Source: Lachnospiraceae bacterium
GTDB lineage: Bacteria; Bacillota_A; Clostridia; Lachnospirales; Lachnospiraceae
Direction: 5' to 3'
Length of the DNA stretch: 7,423 nt
NCBI GenBank assembly: GCA_024689605.1
Contig: JAILDD010000256.1
Location: forward strand, 1-7,423
Part shown: positions 1 through 6,732 of the stretch, piece after piece
Position numbering within the stretch: the first letter of the stretch is position 1
Layout: each line of letters opens with the position of its first letter
The notes under the pieces: generated by a model
What the model was told of the DNA's origin: nothing
Database searches by the model: none
What the model saw: only the letters and a program-made list of their open reading frames with translations
Program-made: the position numbers and the translations under genes

Positions 1-288
1 CACATGATCAAGAATAAGAAGGTTCTGATACTGATTGATACGGCTACGACCGGTGAAACGCTGAAGAGTGCCATCCGTTCCATCAGGTATTATGGTGGTG
101 AGACTATCGGTATTTCAGCAATATATTCCGTGGCCAACCAGTTGGATGGTTATCCGATCCGTGCGCTTTATTCCAATGCTGATCTTCCAGACTATTGCAG
201 CTATCCTCAGGATAACTGTCCGCTGTGCAAGAGCGGAGCACCTGTGGATGCCATCTGTAACGGTTTCGGATATTCTACGCTGAAGTAA
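1..288 (+). CDS. Phosphoribosyltransferase (orotate PRTase-like), C-terminal part, 5' end cut by window
   Basis: This is the last 95 codons of a reading frame that is open to the window edge. Counting from the Met at position 4, residues 7-20 (VLILIDTATTGETL) form the hydrophobic strand plus TTG-containing loop that binds PRPP in type I phosphoribosyltransferases. In that family about 100 residues precede this motif, so the Met at position 4 is almost certainly internal and the true start lies upstream. Such enzymes join a base, or another nucleophile, to PRPP in nucleotide synthesis or salvage. The tail after the PRPP loop has four cysteines (C65, C72, C75, C85), including a CPLC motif, and ends in a GFGYS segment. 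This fits a variant annotated as orotate phosphoribosyltransferase-like in clostridia, but the substrate is not provable here. An intrinsic terminator follows about 30 nt after the stop, so the gene is transcriptionally separate from the glycan operon. The family call is good; the substrate call is weak. Confidence 0.75.
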   Translation, partial: HMIKNKKVLILIDTATTGETLKSAIRSIRYYGGETIGISAIYSVANQLDGYPIRALYSNADLPDYCSYPQDNCPLCKSGAPVDAICNGFGYSTLK

Positions 289-319
289 GGGGTAAAAAGG
301 ATTAGTGATCATATTTATG

Positions 320-352
320 GCGGTACCCGGCGATGCCGGTGTACCGCTTTTT
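320..352 (+). terminator. Intrinsic terminator of the phosphoribosyltransferase gene
   Basis: GCGGTAC (320-326) pairs with GTACCGC (341-347). Inside it CCGG (327-330) pairs with CCGG (336-339), with T340 bulged and a small loop at 331-335. The GC-rich stem is followed at once by five T (348-352). It lies about 30 nt after the stop codon at 288, the expected place for a Rho-independent terminator. Confidence 0.9.
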
Positions 353-391
353 AATTTGAGCAATACAGCCGTTAGTCATATGCTGTGTTTG

Positions 392-417
392 CAAGGGTTC
401 ATCCCCTTGTTTTATTT
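392..417 (+). terminator. Second terminator-like hairpin just upstream of the operon promoter
   Basis: CAAGGG (392-397) pairs with CCCTTG (404-409) around a six-base loop, followed by TTTTATTT (410-417). The stem is short (6 bp) but GC-containing and the T-rich tail is well placed. It could back up the stronger terminator at 320-352 and insulate the downstream promoter from read-through. The T tail overlaps the start of the proposed -35 box. A further possible hairpin lies just upstream (362-369 with 382-389, 12-base loop), with no T tract of its own. Confidence 0.5.
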
Positions 418-444
418 GATTTTAGGGCGTTTTTATCGTATAAT
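416..444 (+). promoter_or_regulatory. Sigma-A-type promoter of the leader RNA and glycan operon
   Basis: TTGATT (416-421, four of six bases matching TTGACA) and a perfect TATAAT (439-444) are separated by exactly 17 bp. Transcription should start near 450-452. This is the only convincing promoter upstream of the five-gene run and it lies after both terminator hairpins. The -10 box sits in a 13-bp palindrome, TCGTATAATACGA (436-448), which could be an operator or chance. Confidence 0.8.
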
Positions 445-450
445 ACGAAA

Positions 451-661
451 GTGTGTGCCATATTATGTAAACGGCATACGGGAAGATATTTTGATTCACC
501 AGCCGAAAGTACTTTCTCTCACGCAAGCTTGCTTGCAGTGGGAGAAAAGTGCTGGAGGCGCCACCCACATGAGGATGAAGTGGGGCGTGAGCCCCATAAG
601 AGTTCGAATGTGGGTAGGATTGTGGGAGTGCGTAGCACGGAACAATCCGTGTGAATCAAAA
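451..661 (+). ncRNA. Large structured leader RNA or ncRNA, family not assigned
   Basis: Starting at the predicted transcription start, these helices can be paired by eye. P0: 451-457 with 471-477 (7 bp). P1, the closing helix: 489-499 with 651-661 (11 perfect bp, TTTTGATTCAC with GTGAATCAAAA). P2: 508-515 with 546-553 and 516-522 with 538-544, one bulged A545, extended by 523-527 with 532-536. P3: 563-570 (ACCCACAT) with 608-615 (ATGTGGGT), 8 perfect bp, enclosing P3a, 582-586 with 591-595, capped by a GTGA (GNRA) tetraloop. P4: 617-623 with 642-648, enclosing 628-631 with 635-638. P2, P3 and P4 branch from the P1 junction. The short reading frames here show no coding features. No stem plus T tract lies between 661 and the ABC gene at 714, so co-transcription is likely. 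Candidates are a riboswitch, a processive-antitermination leader, or a free-standing ncRNA such as the clostridial raiA motif, which has a similar length; I cannot confirm any of these. The structure is well supported; the function is unknown. Confidence 0.7.
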
Positions 662-713
662 AGCTACTTTTAGCGAGTTAATCATATTTTTAGGAAGATA
701 AGGTACATTTCGG

Positions 714-2456
714 ATGAATGTTTACCGCAGGCTGAATACTCTGCTTGGGAAAAAGGAAAAAGTGCAGTTCGCAGGTATGCTGGTGCTTATTTTCATAAGT
801 GCTCTGCTTGAGACCCTGGGAGTTTCTGTTATAGTTCCCATTATTTCAGCCGTTGTTACCCCGGACGAGATCCTTTCAAATGAAATGGTACAGGATGCAA
901 TGCTCCGGGCGGGGCTGGATCCTTCTGACAATCTGGCCTTTGTGAAGGTGGTGCTCATAGTGGCAATGGCCGTATACCTTATCAAGAACCTTTATCTGCT
1001 GTTCCTTTACTTTGTCCAGTCAAGATATGTGAATAAGCTGGAGAGCCGCACCTCCTCAAGGCTTCTGGGGGAGTACCTCAACCGTCCCTATGAGTATTAT
1101 CTGAATGCAGATGTCAATGCTATATTCCAGACTATAAATAAAGACATACCCCACGTCTTCCTGCTCCTGCAGGAAGTGATGCTCCTGCTTACGGAAGTGG
1201 CTGTGTCTATATGTCTCTGCATACTTTTATTGATCGTTGACCCTGCCATGACACTGTTCTTTGCAGGGCTTATGTTTGCCATGGTCCTGGTGATAGTCCT
1301 GGTGATAAAGCCACTGCTTGGCAGGCTTGGGCAGGAAAGGGTGCAGCAGCAGGTGGCCACCATGAAGTGGATGCAGCAGGCTGTGTTCGGCATAAAGGAT
1401 GTGAAGGTTGCCGCAAAGGAAGGACATTTCTTAAGTGCATTTTCCGGCGCCTATGACAAGCTGGCCAATGCCAACAGAAAGTATACTGTTTATAATAATT
1501 CCCCCAGGCTGGCCATAGAGCTTGTATGTATGGTGGGAGCCCTTGCATATATGTATATCTGTGTTGTGAGCGGAAAAGACATGATGGCCATGTTCCCCCA
1601 GCTGTCGGCCTTCGCCTTTGCGGCTGTCAGGCTCATGCCCGGTGTGAATCGTATTTCCACTCACCTTTCTACTATAGCCTATTACGAGACATCCCTTAAC
1701 TATGTCTGTGACAATCTGAATATAACAGAGCTTAAGGATACGGAGATCATTGAAAGCAAAAACAGGATCTGCTCAGAAGATAAGATCACTCTTGAGCATA
1801 TAACCTACAGATATCCCAATACGGAAAAGGCCATATTCGATGATGCAGATATGGAGATCCCTGTTGGGAAGAGCGTAGGCGTCATAGGACCCAGCGGAGC
1901 CGGCAAGACCACCATAATCGACATACTTCTAGGACTCCTTAAGCCTGAGTCCGGATGTGTGCTGTCGGATTCTGTAAATATTGAGGATGATATGCCCGGC
2001 TGGCTGCGTAATACCGGCTACATTGCTCAGAATATCTATATGCTGGATACCACCATCCGTGCCAATGTTGCCTTTGGAGTAAAGGACAGCGAGGTGGATG
2101 AGGCCCGTATATGGGAAGTTCTTAAGGAAGCACAGATGGACAGTTTTGTTAAATCTCTGCCTGAGGGGCTTGATACTGTGATAGGCGACCGGGGCGTCCG
2201 GATATCCGGTGGTCAGAGGCAGCGCTTAGGAATAGCCAGGGCTCTTTATCATGATCCGGAGCTGCTTGTATTTGACGAGGCCACCAGCGCCCTGGATAAC
2301 GATACGGAGTCAGCCATTATGGATGCCATCAATTCCCTTAAGGGACGCAAGACCCTTGTGATCATAGCCCACAGGCTAAAGACTGTAGAGAACTGCGACA
2401 TATTGTATAAAGTTGAGAACGGTAAGATAAATATTACGGAGCTTCAAAATGCCTGA
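714..2456 (+). CDS. ABC exporter, fused permease and ATPase (MsbA/PglK-like flippase)
   Basis: This 580-residue half-transporter should act as a homodimer in the cytoplasmic membrane, using ATP to move a lipid or lipid-linked saccharide. Roughly six membrane segments occupy residues 17-312 (about 17-44, 75-100, 150-175, 178-199, 263-284 and 291-312). The nucleotide-binding domain follows, with Walker A GPSGAGKTT at 392-400, Q-loop Gln439, signature ISGGQ at 497-501, Walker B LLVFDE at 517-522, a SALD D-loop and switch His553, all intact. The domain order and length match type IV exporters such as MsbA and the Campylobacter PglK flippase. The flippase role is inferred from the three glycosyltransferase genes and the GT-C gene that follow. 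The ATG at 714 is chosen because AAGG (700-703) lies about 10 nt upstream and the first membrane segment starts soon after. It is the first gene after the structured leader. A peptide or drug exporter cannot be excluded from the protein alone. Confidence 0.9.
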   Translation: MNVYRRLNTLLGKKEKVQFAGMLVLIFISALLETLGVSVIVPIISAVVTPDEILSNEMVQDAMLRAGLDPSDNLAFVKVVLIVAMAVYLIKNLYLLFLYFVQSRYVNKLESRTSSRLLGEYLNRPYEYYLNADVNAIFQTINKDIPHVFLLLQEVMLLLTEVAVSICLCILLLIVDPAMTLFFAGLMFAMVLVIVLVIKPLLGRLGQERVQQQVATMKWMQQAVFGIKDVKVAAKEGHFLSAFSGAYDKLANANRKYTVYNNSPRLAIELVCMVGALAYMYICVVSGKDMMAMFPQLSAFAFAAVRLMPGVNRISTHLSTIAYYETSLNYVCDNLNITELKDTEIIESKNRICSEDKITLEHITYRYPNTEKAIFDDADMEIPVGKSVGVIGPSGAGKTTIIDILLGLLKPESGCVLSDSVNIEDDMPGWLRNTGYIAQNIYMLDTTIRANVAFGVKDSEVDEARIWEVLKEAQMDSFVKSLPEGLDTVIGDRGVRISGGQRQRLGIARALYHDPELLVFDEATSALDNDTESAIMDAINSLKGRKTLVIIAHRLKTVENCDILYKVENGKINITELQNA

Positions 2457-3648
2457 AGAAAGAATTACGAATAATAAATCCGCTGCCAAAGGCAGAAAAC
2501 GCAGGATAGCCTTTATCCTGCCTCATTTCTATCCCTATGTGGGGGGCGCTGAGAAGCTGTTTTACGAGATGGCTGTCCAGATGGTGAAGGCAGACTATGA
2601 GGTAAGGGTAGTTGCCGAGAAGGTTGACGAGGAACATAACGGCAAGGTAAAGCTTGACGGCATGACGGTGTGGTACTGCCCCTGGAAGTCCATGTTCGGC
2701 CATCCCTTCCCCAGGAAGAAGGATATAGAAAGACACATAAAGTGGTGTGATATAGTACACACCTCCACCTTTACCACATCCCCTGTAGTAAGCGCCCTGA
2801 CTAAGAAGTATCATAAGCCCTCTGTGCTTACCGTCCATGAGATCAGGGGGGATAAGTGGTTCTGGTCTGACGTCTGGTATAAGGCCTGCATCTACTGGGC
2901 TGTAGAGCAGTATACCTGCAGACAGAAGTTTGATGTTTACCACGTGGTGTCTGATGCCACCAAAAGGGACTTCATAAAATTCATCGGCAACGGGAATATC
3001 AGGCGCGTATATAACGCTACGGATAACGAGTGGCGTGACATTGTTTCTGACGATAAAGTTTTTTCCTTGAGGAAGTATTTCAAGGTAAAGAAAGACTTCA
3101 TCTTCCTTTACTACGGAAGGCCCGGCCGTACCAAAGGTATATTCGTATATGCTGATGCCCTTAAGATTTTGAAAGAGCGGGGCGTTGACACCTCAGGGGT
3201 TAAGTTCTGCTTTATACTCGGAAAGGAGCCTGCAGCTCCCAGGCGTGAATTCTTAAGCTTCATAAAGAAGAACGGATTAAAAGACCTTGTCCGCATACGG
3301 GGCTCCGTAGGCCGTGATGAGCTGGGACTGTGCATAAAGCAGGCAGACTGTGTGGTAGTTCCTTCCCTTACGGAAGGCTTCGGCTTCAGTGCTGCAGAGG
3401 CCTGTATGACCGGCACTCCCCTCATATGCAGTGATGCTGGCGCCCTTCCTGAAGTGGTAAGCGGCAAATGCCTTATCTTTAAGAATCGTGATGCAGAAGA
3501 TCTGGCTGACAAGCTGGAGAATGTTATACGTGATGGAGAAAACGCCTTCGAAGTGATACCTGAGAAAGTATTCACCCATGAGGCTATGTATGAAGGCTTG
3601 AATGAGATTTATAATGATCTGCTGAGCAAAGGAGCAAAATGTTACTGA
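2449..3648 (+). CDS. Glycosyltransferase family 4 (GT-B fold)
   Basis: This 399-residue cytoplasmic or membrane-associated enzyme should transfer a sugar from a nucleotide-sugar donor with retention of configuration. The N-terminal domain opens with a basic stretch, then a strand and the acceptor-side glycine loop FYPYVGGAEK (residues 27-36), typical of GT4. The C-terminal donor domain begins near residue 215, with the GRPGRTKG segment. It carries the E-x7-E motif in EGFGFSAAE (Glu309 and Glu317), then TGTPLICSDAGALPEVV, which is characteristic of the donor site. The length is normal for GT4. The start ATG lies inside the end of the ABC gene (8-nt overlap), with GGAG at 2438-2441, 7 nt upstream, so translation is probably coupled. 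The sugar and the acceptor are not readable from the sequence. The setting suggests assembly of a lipid-linked or surface glycan. Confidence 0.93.
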   Translation: MPEERITNNKSAAKGRKRRIAFILPHFYPYVGGAEKLFYEMAVQMVKADYEVRVVAEKVDEEHNGKVKLDGMTVWYCPWKSMFGHPFPRKKDIERHIKWCDIVHTSTFTTSPVVSALTKKYHKPSVLTVHEIRGDKWFWSDVWYKACIYWAVEQYTCRQKFDVYHVVSDATKRDFIKFIGNGNIRRVYNATDNEWRDIVSDDKVFSLRKYFKVKKDFIFLYYGRPGRTKGIFVYADALKILKERGVDTSGVKFCFILGKEPAAPRREFLSFIKKNGLKDLVRIRGSVGRDELGLCIKQADCVVVPSLTEGFGFSAAEACMTGTPLICSDAGALPEVVSGKCLIFKNRDAEDLADKLENVIRDGENAFEVIPEKVFTHEAMYEGLNEIYNDLLSKGAKCY

Positions 3649-5690
3649 CAATTTTTATCCTGGGGCTTTTGGGAACCTGGTTCCTCACAGCCCTGGCATT
3701 CAGAAAAAGTGATGTCCTAAGGGTAGTGGCAGTGGGTACCGGCCTGTATCTTGCCGGCTACGCTGTCCTTTCAGGCATGCTCATATGGTGGAATGCGTTT
3801 TCTATCAAGCGGGGAGCGGCCTGTGTACTGGCTGTTGCAGTTCTGATCGACATCGTGCTCCTTCTGGCCTGGACCGGAGGGGTCCCTAAAGTCAGCTTCA
3901 AGTGGAAAGAATATATCCCCCTTGCAATAATACTGGTCATTGCCACATTGATATCCTGTGGAAACCGCGCAGGTCTTTATAACATGACCCAGGATGAAGG
4001 CGGCTATGTGGTAAGGGCCTTCAGCTACATGGGCGGTTATAATGATAACAGGATCAGGTTCTATGAAATGAACAATGTCCTGAACGAATGGGAGCGAGAT
4101 TTTTATTTTGAGAGACTGGGAGAGCTTACAGCGTATTATAACTGGGATGTAACGGATGAAACTTCCGGCCAGGCAATAGCTGAGGGTGTAACCCATGGAA
4201 TAAATACTTTTCCTGCCATGATGGCCCTGTGGGGGAAACTCTTTGGGATAAAGGAAGTAACGGGCATACTTACCGTATGTTATCTGCTGTTCCTTTGCTG
4301 TGTATGGCTCATATGTGAAAATTATAAGTTTAAGCCCTGGGTAAAGATCACACTGACCTCCGTCATGATGTTCTGTCCCATAATGCTGTGGTGCTCCCAG
4401 AACTCCTTAAGCGAGATGGTGTTGGCAATGTTTGTTGCGTTGTTTTACGCTCTGGTCACTGAAAATGCCAGGAAGCGGGTGACATTTATATCTGCCATAC
4501 CCATTATGGGGGCATGTTTTCTGCATGTTCAGATGGCCATGCTCATGCCGGCGGTGATAGTGATCTATATCATAAATTATTTACGTACATCCCATAAGGG
4601 ATACCTGAATGCCCTGACAATGGTAATGGTGTCCTTCGGATTTGGTTTTTCCATGATGCACAATGTGGCATATGACTATGTGGAAAAGAATTTTGGACAC
4701 CTGTTTTATAAGACAGGCTACCTGTTCTATATGGGGAATTTTAAGCTTGTGATATGGCTGATCGCTATCACTTGCATCATTATGACTATAGTGCTCCGCA
4801 TCCTTGCGGCTAAGGGAATCATAGTAAAGGCCATACATGCCGCAAGGCATGAGGAAAGACTGGGGAAGTTTATGAAGCTTCTGATATCCCTGACGGTGGC
4901 CCTTTTGCTGGTGTATTTTGTATATTATGGTATAGCCCATGTATATAATTATGAGCTTAAGATAAACAGAATGTCATTTATGGGCCTGCTGCAGATGACC
5001 GGATTTGTAATTTTCCCCCTTAGCCTTGTGGCTGTTATCAAAAAGGGGGATGAATGGTTTACCAACAGGCTGTATGCCACCTCCGTGGCCGCGCTTTTGT
5101 CTGTACTGGTGCTATATTGTATAATAGTCATACCTCAGATTTACTACTATTATTATTATGCCAGGTATCTTGCAGTATTTACCTTTATGGCAGTCATACC
5201 CGCAGGGTATATACTGAACAGACTTAATGCAAAGATAATCGCGCCTGTTATTGCCCTGGGTACGCTGGTGATGATATGGCAGAGCAGGGCTCTGTATAAG
5301 GATCAGGATCTGACCTACTGTCAGTACGACATGATACAGAAGGCTGCATCCTGCATATCCTCAAAGGATGTGGTGCTTGTTAATGAAGAGGGCTATCAGT
5401 GTCACTCAGTATTTCTGCTCCCTGTGAAAATGCTCAGCGGTGCTGACGTATATTTTGTGGATAAGGATAATCTGGAGATACAGAAGCAGATATATGACCA
5501 GCTTTATGACGACGTGTTCCTGCTGACATATGATGTGGGACAGTTTACGGATGATAAGTCATGGAATCTTGTCTATAGAGATATGATGCACAGTTCCATG
5601 TATGAAACATTTTATGAATATTTAGGGCCTTATCCGTTGAAAGCAGATGTATTTGACTCCCCTGTGGCCCTGTACGTGAAGTCGAAATAA
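3639..5690 (+). CDS. Polytopic membrane protein, probable GT-C glycosyltransferase
   Basis: This 683-residue protein has about 14-16 apparent membrane segments, four of them in the first 108 residues. A large hydrophilic loop follows (about 109-190), then many more helices up to about residue 555, and a soluble, Asp- and Tyr-rich tail of about 120 residues. The first large loop begins with NMTQDEGGYVVRA (Asp119, Glu120). An acidic pair at this place is the hallmark of GT-C enzymes such as ArnT and PMT-like proteins, which use a polyprenyl-phosphate sugar on the outer membrane face. The next gene encodes a synthase for just such donors, which supports the call. A run of six Tyr (502-507) precedes ARYL in a late loop. 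The start overlaps the GT4 gene by 10 nt, with AAAGGAG (3628-3634) only 4 nt before the ATG. An O-antigen-polymerase-type (Wzy) role is the main alternative. The membrane topology is certain; the GT-C assignment is moderately sure. Confidence 0.7.
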   Translation: MLLTIFILGLLGTWFLTALAFRKSDVLRVVAVGTGLYLAGYAVLSGMLIWWNAFSIKRGAACVLAVAVLIDIVLLLAWTGGVPKVSFKWKEYIPLAIILVIATLISCGNRAGLYNMTQDEGGYVVRAFSYMGGYNDNRIRFYEMNNVLNEWERDFYFERLGELTAYYNWDVTDETSGQAIAEGVTHGINTFPAMMALWGKLFGIKEVTGILTVCYLLFLCCVWLICENYKFKPWVKITLTSVMMFCPIMLWCSQNSLSEMVLAMFVALFYALVTENARKRVTFISAIPIMGACFLHVQMAMLMPAVIVIYIINYLRTSHKGYLNALTMVMVSFGFGFSMMHNVAYDYVEKNFGHLFYKTGYLFYMGNFKLVIWLIAITCIIMTIVLRILAAKGIIVKAIHAARHEERLGKFMKLLISLTVALLLVYFVYYGIAHVYNYELKINRMSFMGLLQMTGFVIFPLSLVAVIKKGDEWFTNRLYATSVAALLSVLVLYCIIVIPQIYYYYYYARYLAVFTFMAVIPAGYILNRLNAKIIAPVIALGTLVMIWQSRALYKDQDLTYCQYDMIQKAASCISSKDVVLVNEEGYQCHSVFLLPVKMLSGADVYFVDKDNLEIQKQIYDQLYDDVFLLTYDVGQFTDDKSWNLVYRDMMHSSMYETFYEYLGPYPLKADVFDSPVALYVKSK

Positions 5691-5712
5691 GGATCAGAAA
5701 AAGGATTTAACT

Positions 5713-6732
5713 ATGAAACTTATAATTCAGATTCCCTGCTATAACGAGGCAGACACACTGGAAATAGCATTGAATGACCTGCCGAAGCATATTGACGGCA
5801 TAGACAAGATCGAGTACCTGATCATAAATGACGGAAGTACCGATGATACTGTCAAAGTCGCTGCCGAGTGGGGCGTGCACCATATAGTGAGCTTTTCCAG
5901 AAACAAGGGCCTTGCCAAGGGGTTTATGGCAGGCATCGAAGCCTCTCTGTCCTACGGCGCAGACATTATTGTTAATACTGATGCAGACAACCAGTACTGC
6001 GGCGCCGACATAGAAAAGCTTATCGCTCCCATACTGGAAGGAAAGGCGGACATTGTTATTGGCGAACGTCCTATAGATAAGACTCCACATTTTTCCTGGA
6101 TAAAGAAAAAGCTTCAGCATTTCGGAAGCTGGGTGGTCAGGAAAGCTTCAAAGACGGACATACCCGATGCACCTTCGGGATTCAGGGCATTTTCCCGTGA
6201 GGCGGCAATGCATATCAATGTGGTAAATGAGTATACCTACACTCTTGAAACCATTGTGCAGGCCGGAAGGAACAAGATGGCTATCACCTCCGTTCCCGTA
6301 AGAACCAATCCGGAGCTGAGAAAGTCAAGACTTTTCAACAGCATGTGGGGATATGTTAAGAAGTCCATGCTGACCATACTGAGAGCCCTACTTATGTACA
6401 GACCGCTTATGGTGCTGACAATCCTTGGCTCTATGCCCTTCGCTGTTGGTTTTGGCATTGGTGTAAAGTTTTTGATCCTTTTCTTCCAGCATCAGGCAGG
6501 CGGACATGTCCAGTCCCTGATACTGGCTTGTACATTGATGATAATAGGTTTTATGACCTTTATTATCGGTATGCTTGCGGATATCATTTCTGCCAACAGA
6601 AAGATCCTGGAGGATGTCCAGTACAATGTGCGGAAGCTTACCTATGATGTGAGCTCTGCAAAGGTATGGCAGGAAGCTGCAAGCGCTCAGGCAGAGAGCA
6701 TGCTTGATGAGGCGGCTAAAAATGGTAAATGA
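5713..6732 (+). CDS. GT2 polyprenyl-phosphate sugar synthase (DPM1/GtrB-like) with two C-terminal membrane segments
   Basis: This 339-residue enzyme should transfer a sugar from a nucleotide-sugar to polyprenyl phosphate on the cytoplasmic face. It has a GT-A domain at about residues 1-215: the opening strand IIQIPCYNEADTL, the INDGSTDDT donor motif, the metal-binding DAD at 90-92 in VNTDADNQY, and a DAPSGFRAFSREAA segment typical of dolichyl-phosphate mannose synthase relatives. Two hydrophobic segments follow, at about 231-258 and 267-290, then a charged tail, matching the GtrB layout and usual length. No QxxRW motif was seen, which fits DPM1-like enzymes rather than processive synthases. 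AAGGA (5701-5705) lies 7 nt before the ATG, and the gap to the GT-C gene is 22 nt. The product is a plausible donor for that GT-C protein. No GtrA-type small flippase is seen in the window. The sugar is not determinable. Confidence 0.9.
   Translation: MKLIIQIPCYNEADTLEIALNDLPKHIDGIDKIEYLIINDGSTDDTVKVAAEWGVHHIVSFSRNKGLAKGFMAGIEASLSYGADIIVNTDADNQYCGADIEKLIAPILEGKADIVIGERPIDKTPHFSWIKKKLQHFGSWVVRKASKTDIPDAPSGFRAFSREAAMHINVVNEYTYTLETIVQAGRNKMAITSVPVRTNPELRKSRLFNSMWGYVKKSMLTILRALLMYRPLMVLTILGSMPFAVGFGIGVKFLILFFQHQAGGHVQSLILACTLMIIGFMTFIIGMLADIISANRKILEDVQYNVRKLTYDVSSAKVWQEAASAQAESMLDEAAKNGK

Noticed and set aside
4..288. A complete 94-residue small protein starting at position 4
   Set aside because: The PRPP loop would begin at residue 7, whereas the family needs a long N-terminal region before it. 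The frame is also open upstream to position 1.
567..576. ACATGAGGAT, identical to the 5' half of the phage MS2 coat-protein operator hairpin
   Set aside because: The matching 3' half is absent. These bases pair instead, in part, with 608-615, so this is a chance match.
602..609. GTTCGAAT suggesting a tRNA gene
   Set aside because: No acceptor stem, anticodon arm or CCA-side pairing surrounds it. It is part of the larger structured RNA.
305..673. Open frames of 122 and 89 codons across the non-coding stretch
   Set aside because: They run through the terminator, promoter and paired RNA helices, have no ribosome binding site of note, and their translations show no domain-like features.
657..691. 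Possible terminator or switch hairpin at the end of the structured RNA
   Set aside because: Only weak 4-5 bp AT-rich stems (659-663 with 667-671, or 663-666 with 671-674) can form, and they are separated from the later T run at 687-691. Not enough for an intrinsic terminator.
289..713. CRISPR array, insertion sequence or attachment site in the non-coding stretch
   Set aside because: There are no direct repeats with spacers, no transposase remnant and no terminal inverted repeats with target duplication. The inverted repeats are RNA helices or terminators.
2434..2943. Reverse-strand frame of 169 codons, and other reverse frames inside the operon genes
   Set aside because: They lie opposite well-supported genes, and their translations show no recognisable domains.
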